A DNA stretch of 64,000 nt from NCBI RefSeq assembly GCF_001270495.1, contig NZ_LGUR01000207.1, positions 1 through 64,000 of the forward strand. The letters run 5' to 3'. The stretch comes from Streptomyces viridochromogenes (GTDB lineage: Bacteria > Actinomycetota > Actinomycetes > Streptomycetales > Streptomycetaceae). Below the pieces are notes generated by a model. It did no database searches. It saw only the letters and a list, made by a program, of their open reading frames with translations, and was not told the DNA's origin. This document shows, in pieces, positions 25,723 to 35,550 of the stretch. How positions within the stretch are numbered: the first letter of the stretch is position 1; each line of letters opens with the position of its first letter. Both the position numbers and the translations under genes were made by a program.

Positions 25723-26606
25723 GTACTTTCTCCAACCCGATCAGCCGCGCGGGCACGACCGCCAAGGGCACTTCCGGCTCCGGCCGGCCCGCCCGTCGTG
25801 GGCTGCTGCTGCACGCGGTCCTCCTCGTCTGCGCCATCGGCATGGCGCTGCCGTTCGCCTGGATGCTGTTCTCCTCGTTCAAGCCCTTGAGCGAGATCTT
25901 CGTGCAGCCGCCCAAGCTCTTGCCCCAGGACTGGAACGAGCAGGGCTACCGCACCGCTCTGGGCGGCGCCGACTTCGTCCGCGGGTTCTGGAACAGCACC
26001 TACATCGCCCTGACGGTCACCGCGGTCTCCCTGCTCACCTCGGCCATGGCCGCCTACGCGTTCGCGCGGATCGACTTCTGGGGCCGCCGCCCGCTGTTCA
26101 TGGTCTTCCTCGCGACCATGATGGTCCCCGGCCAGCTCACGATCATCCCGCTGTACATCATCATGGGCTGGCTCGGCTGGGTGGACACCCATACCGCGAT
26201 CATCGTGCCGCCCGCACTGTTCAACGCCTTCGGCGTCTTCCTGCTGCGCCAGTACATCAAGGGCATCCCCGTGGAGTTGGAGGAAGCCGCCCAACTCGAC
26301 GGCGCCGGCCGGGTCCGCAGGTTCGTGACGATCATCCTGCCGCTGCTGCGCACCCCTCTCACGGCGTTGGGGATCTTCACCTTCCTCGGGCAGTGGAACA
26401 ACTTCTTCTTCCCGCTGATCTTCCTCAACAGCTCCGAGAACTTCACGCTGCCGCTGCTGGTCAACCAGTTCAAGGGCCAGTACGTCTCTGACTGGCCCGC
26501 GCTGATGGCCGCCACGACATTGCTGGCGGCGCCGATGCTGATCGTGTTCGCGTTCGCGCAACGCCAGATCGTCGAAGGCATCGCCCTGTCCGGCTCCAAG
26601 TCCTGA
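25719..26606 (+). CDS. Sugar ABC transporter permease (MalG-type)
   Basis: A 295-residue permease with six helices and the EAA motif EEAAQLDGAGRVRRFVTIILP. The ATG at 25719 overlaps the previous stop. Its N-terminus carries a short polar cytoplasmic tail. With the preceding permease and lipoprotein it makes the membrane part of a carbohydrate uptake (CUT1) importer feeding the cytoplasmic GH65 and GH3 enzymes that follow. Confidence 0.92.
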   Translation: MSTFSNPISRAGTTAKGTSGSGRPARRGLLLHAVLLVCAIGMALPFAWMLFSSFKPLSEIFVQPPKLLPQDWNEQGYRTALGGADFVRGFWNSTYIALTVTAVSLLTSAMAAYAFARIDFWGRRPLFMVFLATMMVPGQLTIIPLYIIMGWLGWVDTHTAIIVPPALFNAFGVFLLRQYIKGIPVELEEAAQLDGAGRVRRFVTIILPLLRTPLTALGIFTFLGQWNNFFFPLIFLNSSENFTLPLLVNQFKGQYVSDWPALMAATTLLAAPMLIVFAFAQRQIVEGIALSGSKS

Positions 26607-26715
26607 GCCACGCACGTTCACCACGCCGGTTCCCCCCAACTCCGGGCCACGCCCAGGCCACCCTGCGCTCCTAACGCACGAACCCCACGACAACACCCAT
26701 CCGAGAAGGGCACGC

Positions 26716-28971
26716 ATGACCCCCCACGGAGACCCCTCCGACCAGGACAACCCCACCCACGACCCGGTACCCGCGAGGTCCCTGCACACCGGGTGGACGC
26801 TCAGCACCACCGAAACCGACGACGACTACGCGCCGACCTTCCTCGGCAACGGCTATTTCGGCGGCCGGATCCCCGCGGCGGGGACGGGATACGCGACGAC
26901 GCCGATCGAAACCCAGGCGCATCTGGCCGGGTTCTTCGCCCAGGACGGGCCGGTCGAGAAGTACGCGAACATCCCGACCTGGTCCACGCTCGCGTTCTCC
27001 GACGAGTCGGGCACCTACGGCCGGCTGCCACAGGCGGCACGGGCAGGTGACGGGGAGGACCCGGAGCAGGGAGCGGTCAGCGACTACCGGCAGACACTGG
27101 ACCTGCGGGCCGGGTTGCTGACCACACAAGCGACATGGACTTCACCGGCGGGCCGTCGCACCGATCTCACTTACCAGGTACTGGTCCACCGGTCCCGCCA
27201 TCGGGTGGCCGCGGTCCAACTCACCTTCACACCGCACTGGAGTGGCAGCGCACGCGTGGCCGGGGTCTTCGACGGGACCAGCGCAAGGCTGACCGAACGG
27301 TCGAGCAAGGGCTACGACGGTACGGCGGCCGAGTCGTACGAGACGGTGACGACGCTCGGCACGGCTGTCACCGCAGCGCTCGCGTCACGGCTGGAACTGC
27401 CCACCGGGGTGGCGGCACACGTCGCCGAGTTCGAGACCGACCAGGTCCAGTCGGTCGGTGTGCAGGCGGCCTTCGATGTGCAGGCCGGCAGCACGTACAC
27501 GGTCACCAAGTACGTCGGCGTGGCCGGCTCCCAGGACTCCGAAGACCCGCTGTCGGCTGCTCGCGCCGCCGCGGCGGCCGCCGCGGACACCGGGTACGGG
27601 AACCTGCTGGCCGAGCACGAGGCGGCGTGGGACGACCTGTGGCGGGCCGACATCGAGGTCCTGGGGGACCCGGTGCTGCAGCTACAGGTCCGCGCGAGCA
27701 TGTTCTACCTGCTGGAGAGCACCCGCGCCGGGGTGAACTGGAGCCTGTCCCCGTGCGGCCTGTCCGGCGACGGCTACAACGGGCACGTCTTCTGGGACAC
27801 CGAGACCTGGATGTATCCAGCGCTGCTGGCCCAGCACCCGGCCATCGCGGCGGGTATGAACACCTATCGGCAGCAGCGTCTGGCCGCGGCCCAGGAGTAC
27901 GCGACCCGAACAGGGTTCGCGGGGGCGAGGTTCCCCTGGGAGAGCGCGCTGCACGGAGACGAACAGACCCCACCCGGCTGGGAAATGGGGGACCTCGAGC
28001 ACCACATCACCGCTGACGTCGCGCTCGCCCACTGGCAGTACTACCTCGCCACCGGCGATCGCGGCTGGCTCGCCGAGAAGGCCTGGCCGGTGCTGAAGGG
28101 TGCCGCCGAGTTCTGGGCGAGCTCCGCCGTTCCCCATGACGACGGCGGCTACGACATCAAACAGGTGATGGGTCCGGACGAATACCACTTCCCGGTCGAC
28201 AACAGCGTGTACACCAACGTCGCGGCCGCGGAGACCCTGCGGATCGCCACCCGGGCGGCAAAGGTCGTGGGCGTGGCCGCGAACACGGAGTGGGAACGGA
28301 TCGCCGACGGCCTGCGGGTCCCGTACGACGAGGATCTGGCCATCCATCCGCAGTACGACGGCTACGACGGCGACACCATCAAGCAGGCCGACGTGGTGAT
28401 GCTGCAGTACCCCTGGGAGCACCCCATGCCCGCCGAGGTCGCGCGGAACGATCTCGACTACTACGTGCCGCGCACCGACCCGGACGGGCCGTCCATGACC
28501 GACTCCATCCACTCCATCGCCCACGCCGCACTGGGTACGCCCGGGTCCGCGGCCTACGACTTCATGCGGCGCAGCGTGGACCCGTTCATGCGCGGACCGT
28601 TCAACCAGTTCGCCGAGCAGCGTCACGGAGGCGCGTTCACGTTCACCACCGGACAGGGCGGTTTCCTGCAGGTGTTCCTCTACGGCTTCAGCGGGATGCG
28701 CTGGCGTGAGGACCGACTCAGGCTCGACCCGACCCTGCCACCTCAGTTGGACGGGGTCACCCTGCGCCGGATGCTGTGGCAGGGACGCGAGTTCGACGTC
28801 GCGATCGGCCCGGAGCACACCACGATCACGCTGACCGGAGGTCTCCCGACGACAGTCGAGGTCGCGGGCGCGACACACCCACTGCGTCAGGGCGCGCCGC
28901 TGATCCTGCCAACCCGCCGGCCTGACCTGCTGCCCACCAGTGACCTCGCCGACGCGTCGAGGACAGCGTGA
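26716..28971 (+). CDS. Cytoplasmic GH65-family glycoside hydrolase
   Basis: A 751-residue enzyme with no signal peptide. The (alpha/alpha)6 barrel shows the GH65 catalytic acid in MGPDEYH (Glu489) and conserved KQADVVMLQYPWEHP and GGAFTFTTGQGGFLQ segments. In phosphorylases of this family a phosphate-binding loop precedes the last of these; here that region resembles hydrolytic members (acid trehalase and kojibiose hydrolase type) instead. It should act on an alpha-linked disaccharide or glycoside imported by the ABC system just upstream. Start: ATG with GAGAAGGG eight nucleotides before it. A secreted paralogue is at 35547. Confidence 0.82.
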   Translation: MTPHGDPSDQDNPTHDPVPARSLHTGWTLSTTETDDDYAPTFLGNGYFGGRIPAAGTGYATTPIETQAHLAGFFAQDGPVEKYANIPTWSTLAFSDESGTYGRLPQAARAGDGEDPEQGAVSDYRQTLDLRAGLLTTQATWTSPAGRRTDLTYQVLVHRSRHRVAAVQLTFTPHWSGSARVAGVFDGTSARLTERSSKGYDGTAAESYETVTTLGTAVTAALASRLELPTGVAAHVAEFETDQVQSVGVQAAFDVQAGSTYTVTKYVGVAGSQDSEDPLSAARAAAAAAADTGYGNLLAEHEAAWDDLWRADIEVLGDPVLQLQVRASMFYLLESTRAGVNWSLSPCGLSGDGYNGHVFWDTETWMYPALLAQHPAIAAGMNTYRQQRLAAAQEYATRTGFAGARFPWESALHGDEQTPPGWEMGDLEHHITADVALAHWQYYLATGDRGWLAEKAWPVLKGAAEFWASSAVPHDDGGYDIKQVMGPDEYHFPVDNSVYTNVAAAETLRIATRAAKVVGVAANTEWERIADGLRVPYDEDLAIHPQYDGYDGDTIKQADVVMLQYPWEHPMPAEVARNDLDYYVPRTDPDGPSMTDSIHSIAHAALGTPGSAAYDFMRRSVDPFMRGPFNQFAEQRHGGAFTFTTGQGGFLQVFLYGFSGMRWREDRLRLDPTLPPQLDGVTLRRMLWQGREFDVAIGPEHTTITLTGGLPTTVEVAGATHPLRQGAPLILPTRRPDLLPTSDLADASRTA

Positions 28972-29162
28972 CCGCAAGCTCTCAGTCCTTCTCCGCGTCC
29001 ACCGGTGCCACGACAGGCAGTCCGGCCGCTGCCTGACCATCCACTTCGCGGTTGCTGCTCGCCGCAAGCCGGTCATCACCGAAGTCGTGGTGGCGGCGCA
29101 TCAGGCCGAGGGCGACGACACCCGGATGCGCCGTCTCGACAGCTTCCCAGGAGATCGAACTC

Positions 29163-31544
29163 ATGAGTTCACAACCACACCGGAACCCGGCAACCGCGTG
29201 CCAGGGGGCAGGAGCGGAGTATTCCTCTCGCCCAGACCGTCCCGCGGGCACAGCCACCACGACCTCGCCGGCCTATCGCGACCCTTCGAGGCCGCTCGAG
29301 GAACGCCTCGAGGATCTGCTCGCCCGCATGACGCTGCAGGAAAAGGTCGGACAGATGCTGCAGCTGGACGCCCGGGGCGACTTGGAGGACGCCGTGGCCA
29401 CGAAGCTGGCCGGTTCGATCCTGCACGCCTCGCCCGAACGCATGCACGCTGCCGTCAAGCTGGCGGCAGCCACCCGGCTGGGCATCCCGCTGCTCGTCGC
29501 TGACGACTGCATCCACGGCCACTCGTTCTGGCCGGGTGCCACGATCTTCCCCACGCAGTTGGGGATGGCCTGCACCTGGGACACCGAGCTCATCGAGCGC
29601 ATGGCCCGGGCCACCGCGGTGGAAGTAGCCGCGACGGGTATCCACTGGACCTTCTCGCCGGTGCTGTGCATCACCCGCGACCTGCGATGGGGCCGTGTGA
29701 ACGAGACCTTCGGGGAGGACCCGCTGCTCATCGGGGAGCTGGGCGCCGCGATGGTCCGCGGGTATCAGGGAGCGGGACTGGACGACCCGACAGCGGTTCT
29801 GGCCTGCGCCAAGCACTTCGCGGGCTACTCGGAGACACAGGGCGGACGCGACGCGAGCGAGGCGGACCTGAGCCGGCGCAAGCTGCGCTCATGGTTCCTG
29901 CCGCCGTTCGAGAGGGCGGCTCGCGAGGGCTGCCGCACGTTCATGCTCGGCTACCAGGCGATGGACGGGGTCCCGATCACGGCGAACAGGTGGCTCCTGA
30001 ACGACGTCCTCAAGGGCGAATGGGAGTTCACCGGCACGCTCGTGACCGACTGGGACAACGTGGGCCGGATGGTGTGGGAGCAGCAGGTCTGCGCAGACGC
30101 CGTGGAGGCCGCAACGGTCGCGGTGCAGGCCGGAAACGACCTGGTGATGACCACCCCCGACTTCTTCGAGGGCGCCCAGGAGGCAGTCACGCAGGGGCGG
30201 CTGCGAGAGGAGGAGATCGACGAGGCGGTCCGGCGGATCCTGAGACTGAAACTGGAACTGGGCCTGTTCGAGGACCCCCGCGCGCCGGACCAGGCACGCC
30301 AGGCCGACGTGATCGGGTGCGCCGAGCACACCGCCCTCAACCTCGAAGTCGCCCGTAGGTCCCTGGTGCTGCTGCGCAACGACGGCACCTTGCCCCTCGA
30401 CGGCGGACTGACCGTCGACGGTCAGGGCCGGACCGTCGCCACCGGGGGCCCTCGTACGATCGCCGTGATCGGCCCCAACGGCGACGACCCGCAGGCCATG
30501 CTCGGCGACTGGGCCGGCGCATCCGGTCAGGTGGACTGGATGCCGGACGGGCACCCGCGCGAGACCGTCACGACGGTGCTCGACGGGTTCCGCGCAGCCG
30601 TTCCCGACGGGTGGACGGTCACCTACGCCCGCGGCGCCGACATCGGGCACGTCGTGCCGGACCCGCAAGGACCGGTGTACCCCGACGGACAGCCACGTCC
30701 GCCCCTGTTCGCGCCCGCCCCCGTCGACAAGGCTCAGATCGCGGAGGCGGTGAGCCTCGCGCGCGCGGCTGATTACGTCGTCGCCGTCGTCGGAGACACC
30801 GTCGCGTTGACGGGTGAAACCTGCTCGACCGCGACCCTGGAGCTGCAGGGCGGACAGGTCGCCCTCGTCGAGGCACTCGTCGCCACCGGCACACCCGTCG
30901 TCGTGGTGCTGGTCCACAGCAAGCCCTCGGTACTCCCCGACGCCGCGCTGGCGGCGGCAGCGCTGATCGAGGCGTTCAACCCGGGCATGCGAGGCGGTCA
31001 GGCGGTGGCCGAGCTCGTCCTCGGTCTCATCGAGCCGTCGGGACGCCTGCCCCTGACCGTGCCACGCCATGTCGGGCAGCAGCCCGTCTACTACAACCAG
31101 GTGCGCGGCCAGCATGGTGACCGATACGCCGACCTGACTCAGGAACCGCTCTTCGCCTTCGGGGAGGGGCTGTCCTACAGCACCATCGAGTACACCGACC
31201 TGGCCATCCTCGATGAAGTCGTGGCCTTGAACGGCGTGGTGCGCGCCGAGGTAACCGTCTCCAACACCGGCACTCGTCCGGTACTGGAGACCGTACAGGC
31301 CTACATCAGCGACGTGGTCACGAGCGTCACGTGGGCAAAGCAGGAACTCAAGGCCTGGCGGCAGGTCGCAATCCCACCCGGCGACAGCGTGCGGGTTCGA
31401 CTGTCGATCCCCGCCGCGGCATGCTCCCTGGTCGACGCCGAAGGGCGCCGGACCGTCGAGCCCGGAGCGTTCGACCTGCTCGTCGGCCCCAACTCACGCG
31501 CCGCCGACCTGCTTCGCGCCCGTTTCACCCTCAGCCGACCATGA
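29163..31544 (+). CDS. Cytoplasmic GH3 beta-glycosidase
   Basis: A 793-residue GH3 enzyme. The N-terminal TIM-barrel domain has KHFAGY (Lys217-His218) and the nucleophile Asp296 in GTLVTDWDN; the alpha/beta-sandwich domain and a C-terminal fibronectin III-like domain follow. No signal peptide is present from the ATG at 29163, which has AGGAG nine nucleotides upstream; an upstream in-frame start at 29052 lacks this. Likely a beta-glucosidase or beta-xylosidase acting on imported oligosaccharide. It is followed by a secreted GH3 paralogue. Confidence 0.88.
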   Translation: MSSQPHRNPATACQGAGAEYSSRPDRPAGTATTTSPAYRDPSRPLEERLEDLLARMTLQEKVGQMLQLDARGDLEDAVATKLAGSILHASPERMHAAVKLAAATRLGIPLLVADDCIHGHSFWPGATIFPTQLGMACTWDTELIERMARATAVEVAATGIHWTFSPVLCITRDLRWGRVNETFGEDPLLIGELGAAMVRGYQGAGLDDPTAVLACAKHFAGYSETQGGRDASEADLSRRKLRSWFLPPFERAAREGCRTFMLGYQAMDGVPITANRWLLNDVLKGEWEFTGTLVTDWDNVGRMVWEQQVCADAVEAATVAVQAGNDLVMTTPDFFEGAQEAVTQGRLREEEIDEAVRRILRLKLELGLFEDPRAPDQARQADVIGCAEHTALNLEVARRSLVLLRNDGTLPLDGGLTVDGQGRTVATGGPRTIAVIGPNGDDPQAMLGDWAGASGQVDWMPDGHPRETVTTVLDGFRAAVPDGWTVTYARGADIGHVVPDPQGPVYPDGQPRPPLFAPAPVDKAQIAEAVSLARAADYVVAVVGDTVALTGETCSTATLELQGGQVALVEALVATGTPVVVVLVHSKPSVLPDAALAAAALIEAFNPGMRGGQAVAELVLGLIEPSGRLPLTVPRHVGQQPVYYNQVRGQHGDRYADLTQEPLFAFGEGLSYSTIEYTDLAILDEVVALNGVVRAEVTVSNTGTRPVLETVQAYISDVVTSVTWAKQELKAWRQVAIPPGDSVRVRLSIPAAACSLVDAEGRRTVEPGAFDLLVGPNSRAADLLRARFTLSRP

Positions 31545-31779
31545 CATCCGTATCGCTGCCACGGTTCAACGAGCTGCGGTGCCTCGTCGCTGTGATTGGG
31601 GGCCGAGCACATCTCTGCCGCCATGACAGTCGATCCCGACCAGTCGCCATTCGAGCCGCGGCCGAAGCCCGCTCGGGCTCGAGCGTGTCCCACTCGGGCA
31701 TGCCGCGGTGGAACTCGTTCGTCGCACGCGTCACGCACGTTCGGCGCGGCTTACCCCCAACGAACCGAAAGGAATTGCC

Positions 31780-34700
31780 ATGCGTCTGATGAGATGGCCA
31801 GCCGTGCTCGCTGCGGCCTGCGCCGCACTCGGCGGTAGCCTGATCGTCCCCACCACCGCACCGGCTGCGACCGCGACCGCCGACTGCCCGTGGGTCGGAC
31901 AGAACGCCACGCCCACGCAACGCGCCGAGCAAGTGCTCGCCCGGATGACGCTGGACGAGAAGATCCAGATGGTGCACGGCGCGGCCAGTTCTTCGTATGC
32001 TGGCCTGATTCCGGGCATCGCCCGGCTGTGCGTCCCGGCGCTGAAGATGCAGGACGGCCCGGTCGGTGTGCGGATGAGAGACACGACCCAACTTCCCGCG
32101 GCGGCCGCTGTCGCGGCCTCCTTCGACACCTCCTTGGCGAAGTCGTACGGGCAGGTGATCGGGGCCGAGGACAAGGCGAAGGGCGTCGATGTCGACCTCG
32201 GCCCGACGGTCAACATCGTGCGTGACCCTCGGTGGGGCCGCGCCTTCGAGTCCTACAGCGAAGACCCGCACCTCACCGGTGAAATGGGATCCGCCGACAT
32301 TGAAGGCATCCAGTCGCAGGGCGTCATGGCCCAGGTCAAGCACTTCGCCGTCTACAACCAGGAGACCAACCGCAACACGCCCGCCGACAACGCGATCGTC
32401 GATGACCGGGTGGTACGCGAGATCTACACCGCCGCCTTCGGCACGATCGTCGCCAAGGCGCGCCCCTCCTCGGCGATGTGCTCGTACTCGTCGGTCAACG
32501 GAACGTACGCCTGCGAGAACGCCTACCTCAACAACATCCTGAAGACCGGCTTCGGCTTCGACGGGTTCATCACCTCCGACTGGGACGGCACACACAGCAC
32601 CGTGCAGTCGGCCAACGCGGGCATGGACATGCAGATGCCGAACGACTCGTTCTTCGGCGCCGCGCTCAAGCAGGCCGTGCAGAACGGTCGGGTGGCGCAG
32701 AGCCGCGTCGACGACATGGTCACCCGCATCCTGCGCCAGGAGTTCCGGTTCGGGCTCTTCGACCACCCGTCGGCGGACACCCCCGACGCCCACGCGTCCA
32801 CCCCGGCGCACGTCGCGGTCGCCAAGCAGGCCGCCGAGGACGGCACCGTCCTGCTGAAGAACGCCGGGAAGATCCTGCCCCTGGACAACAGAAAGGTGCG
32901 CTCGATCGCGGTGATCGGCAACGGTGCCAAGGACAACACGATGAGCGGCGGCGGCGGCAGCGCTGCGGTCGCCGGCACCGGGACCGTCACCCCGTATGAC
33001 GGCATCAAGGCACGCGCCGGATCCGGCGTGGACGTGCGGTACGCGCAGGGCAACGCCGGCACCACGGGCGACTACGGCGCCTTGCCTCCGATCGACAGCC
33101 AGTACTTGACCCCACCGTCGGGTTCCGGCCACGGCCTGAAGGGCGAGTACTACACGAACACCACGCTGTCGGGGACACCGGCCGCGACGCGGACCGACCG
33201 GCAGGTGAAGTTCGACTGGCTCGGTACGCCTGTCTCCGGCCTGCCCGCCACGAACTTCTCGACGAAGTGGACCGGCACGGTGACCCCGCCGGTCACCGGC
33301 ACGTACACCTTCGGAGTCACCAGCGACGACGGCAGCCGGCTGTTCATCAACGGCGAGCAGGTCATCGACAACTGGCGCGACCAGGGGGCGACCACCGAGA
33401 CGGCCAAGGTCGACCTGACCGCGGGCAAGCCGGTGCGGATCGAGGTCGACTACTACCAGGGCAGCGGCGGCGGCTCCGTGAGCCTCGGCTGGATGCCGCC
33501 GAGCGCCGCGCTGACGCAGCAGGCCGCGGCGCTGGCCGCGAAGTCCGACGTCGCGGTGGTGTACGCCAACAACTACGCCTCCGAGGGCAGAGACCTGGCC
33601 GACCTCGGCCTGCCCGGCGACCAGAACGACCTCATCGACGCGGTCGCGGCAGCCAACCCCCACACGATCGTCGTGCTGAACACCGGCTCCGCGGTCACCA
33701 TGCCGTGGATCGACAAGGTCAAGGGCGTCTTCGAAGCCTGGTACCCGGGCCAGCAGGCCGGCAACGCCATCGCCGCACTTCTGTTCGGCGACACCAACCC
33801 GTCCGGCAAACTCCCCGTCACCTTCCCCACCTCGCTCGACCAGGTGCCCGCCGCCACGGAAGCACAGTGGCCCGGAACGGACGGCAAGGTGCGGTACTCC
33901 GAGGGCCTGAAGGTCGGATACCGCTGGTACGACGCGAAGAAGCTGACCCCGCTCTTCCCGTTCGGCCACGGCCTGTCCTACACCACGTTCAGGTTCTCCG
34001 GCCTGCGCCTGTCGGCACCCACGCTGCCGGGCAACGGACACATACGGGCAAGCGTCGACGTGACCAACACCGGGTCGCGGGCGGGCGCCGAGGTCGCGCA
34101 GTTGTACCTCAGCGCTCCGGCCACCACCGGTGAGCCGCCCAGGCAGCTGAAGGGCTTCAAGAAGGTCCACCTGCGGCCCGGCCAGACCAAGAGGGTGACG
34201 TTCGACATCAACGCCCAGGACGCCTCGTACTGGAACACCTCCGCGCAGGGCTGGACGCTCGCAGCCGGCACCTACACCGTGCGGGTCGGAGACTCCTCGC
34301 GCTCCCTGCCGCTCTCGGACACCTTCCGCGTCGCGCGCACGGTGACCCACGGCACGCAGTACACGACGGTGAAGTCTCCGACATCGGCGCAGCAGGGCTC
34401 CAACGTGTCGGTGACCACGAGGTTCACCAACGGCGCCACGGTGCCCGTGCGCAATGCCGTCACCGCCCTTACCGTGCCGCGCGGCTGGAAGGCCACGGCC
34501 AAGTCTCCGAAGAGCTTCCCGCGGGTGGGCCCGGGGCAGACGGTGTCGACCACCTGGTCGGTGACAGTGCCCGCCGACACACCCGGCGGCGCCGCGACAC
34601 TGTCGGCGACCACCGGATTCACCGGCTCCAACCGCCGCGCACAGCCGAGCGGTTCCGCCACCTTGACCGTCGCCTACCGCGACCTGGCCACCGCGTACGA

Positions 34701-35220
34701 CAAGGTCGGCGTCACCGACGACTCCGACACCTCGCCGGGCAACTTCGACGGCTGGGGGAACAGCTACTCGGCGCAGGCGCTGGCCGCCGTCGGCGTGAAA
34801 CCGGGCAGCACGATCACCGCCGGGACATCAACGTTCACCTGGCCCGATGTCCCGCCCGGGAAGCCGAACCAGGTCAACGCCGCCGGGCAGATCATCGGGA
34901 TGAACGGCTCGGGCACGAAGCTGTCCTTGCTCGGGGCGGGCGCGAGCGGCACCCAGAGCGGGCAGCTCACCGTGACCTACACCGACGGCACCACATCCAC
35001 GGCGAGGGTGTCCTTCGCGGACTGGTGGGCGGACCAGGCGGTGGACGGCGGCACGCTCGTCGCGACCGCCGCGTACCTGAACCAGGGCGACGGCACCCGG
35101 AAGGACCAGCACGTGAGCCTCTTCGCGGCCGCGGTCCCGCTCACCGCGGGCAAGCAGGTCGCCTCCATCACCCTGCCCGACAACCCGAACCTGCACCTCT
35201 TCGCCGCCACGATCAGCTGA
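31780..35220 (+). CDS. Secreted GH3 beta-glycosidase with PA14 domain
   Basis: A 1146-residue exported enzyme. A signal peptide (1 to about 34, ending in TAPAATATA) precedes a GH3 barrel with KHFAVYN and nucleophile Asp267 in FITSDWDG. A PA14 carbohydrate-binding module (about 450-570, GEYYTNTTLSG to VSLGWMPP) is inserted in the second GH3 domain. A fibronectin III-like domain, a NEW3-type beta domain (SAQQGSNVSVTTRFTNGA) and a C-terminal all-beta domain around 980-1146 follow. The extra modules suggest work on polymeric or surface-bound glycans. ATG at 31780 follows AAAGGA. It ends at a strong terminator. Confidence 0.9.
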   Translation: MRLMRWPAVLAAACAALGGSLIVPTTAPAATATADCPWVGQNATPTQRAEQVLARMTLDEKIQMVHGAASSSYAGLIPGIARLCVPALKMQDGPVGVRMRDTTQLPAAAAVAASFDTSLAKSYGQVIGAEDKAKGVDVDLGPTVNIVRDPRWGRAFESYSEDPHLTGEMGSADIEGIQSQGVMAQVKHFAVYNQETNRNTPADNAIVDDRVVREIYTAAFGTIVAKARPSSAMCSYSSVNGTYACENAYLNNILKTGFGFDGFITSDWDGTHSTVQSANAGMDMQMPNDSFFGAALKQAVQNGRVAQSRVDDMVTRILRQEFRFGLFDHPSADTPDAHASTPAHVAVAKQAAEDGTVLLKNAGKILPLDNRKVRSIAVIGNGAKDNTMSGGGGSAAVAGTGTVTPYDGIKARAGSGVDVRYAQGNAGTTGDYGALPPIDSQYLTPPSGSGHGLKGEYYTNTTLSGTPAATRTDRQVKFDWLGTPVSGLPATNFSTKWTGTVTPPVTGTYTFGVTSDDGSRLFINGEQVIDNWRDQGATTETAKVDLTAGKPVRIEVDYYQGSGGGSVSLGWMPPSAALTQQAAALAAKSDVAVVYANNYASEGRDLADLGLPGDQNDLIDAVAAANPHTIVVLNTGSAVTMPWIDKVKGVFEAWYPGQQAGNAIAALLFGDTNPSGKLPVTFPTSLDQVPAATEAQWPGTDGKVRYSEGLKVGYRWYDAKKLTPLFPFGHGLSYTTFRFSGLRLSAPTLPGNGHIRASVDVTNTGSRAGAEVAQLYLSAPATTGEPPRQLKGFKKVHLRPGQTKRVTFDINAQDASYWNTSAQGWTLAAGTYTVRVGDSSRSLPLSDTFRVARTVTHGTQYTTVKSPTSAQQGSNVSVTTRFTNGATVPVRNAVTALTVPRGWKATAKSPKSFPRVGPGQTVSTTWSVTVPADTPGGAATLSATTGFTGSNRRAQPSGSATLTVAYRDLATAYDKVGVTDDSDTSPGNFDGWGNSYSAQALAAVGVKPGSTITAGTSTFTWPDVPPGKPNQVNAAGQIIGMNGSGTKLSLLGAGASGTQSGQLTVTYTDGTTSTARVSFADWWADQAVDGGTLVATAAYLNQGDGTRKDQHVSLFAAAVPLTAGKQVASITLPDNPNLHLFAATIS

Positions 35221-35261
35221 CCCGCACGGCCCTCCCGCCGCTTCGCTGCGCACAGGGCACC

Positions 35262-35299
35262 GCCGGAGCAGCACACCTCCCCACGGGTGCTGCTCCGGC
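35262..35299 (+). terminator. Hairpin terminator after secreted GH3
   Basis: A perfect 13-bp stem, GCCGGAGCAGCAC with GTGCTGCTCCGGC, and a 12-nt loop, starting 41 nt after the GH3 stop. There is no U tract, as usual in Streptomyces. Confidence 0.75.
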
Positions 35300-35343
35300 C
35301 GCACACAGCTCACCCACCCGACCCCACCCGCGGAGGGAACCCA

Positions 35344-35550
35344 GTGCACCAACTCGTCAAGACCGCCGAACCCCCGCCCCCGGCCCCCGAAGCCGCCACC
35401 GTCCCCCTGATCGACGGCACGCCGTTCCGCGTCCGTGCACACACCGGGGACATCGCCCGAGGGGGCCTCGCGCCACAGGTCGGCCTCGCATCGCCAGGCC
35501 GTCGTGACACAGCCACGCGTTCCCACCACGAGGAGGTGGTGTTCCAATGA
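35344..35550 (+). CDS. Small hypothetical ORF coupled to secreted GH65
   Basis: Sixty-eight codons from a GTG with GCGGAGGG upstream; its TGA overlaps the ATG of the next gene. The composition is Pro-rich at the start (EPPPPAPEAA) and then mixed. There is no signal peptide and I recognise no family. It may serve only as a coupling leader or be the stub of a lost gene. Confidence 0.35.
   Translation: MHQLVKTAEPPPPAPEAATVPLIDGTPFRVRAHTGDIARGGLAPQVGLASPGRRDTATRSHHEEVVFQ

Noticed and set aside
29052..29162. Longer N-terminus for the first GH3 enzyme
   Set aside because: The upstream start lacks an RBS and adds unrelated residues; ATG 29163 has AGGAG at good spacing.
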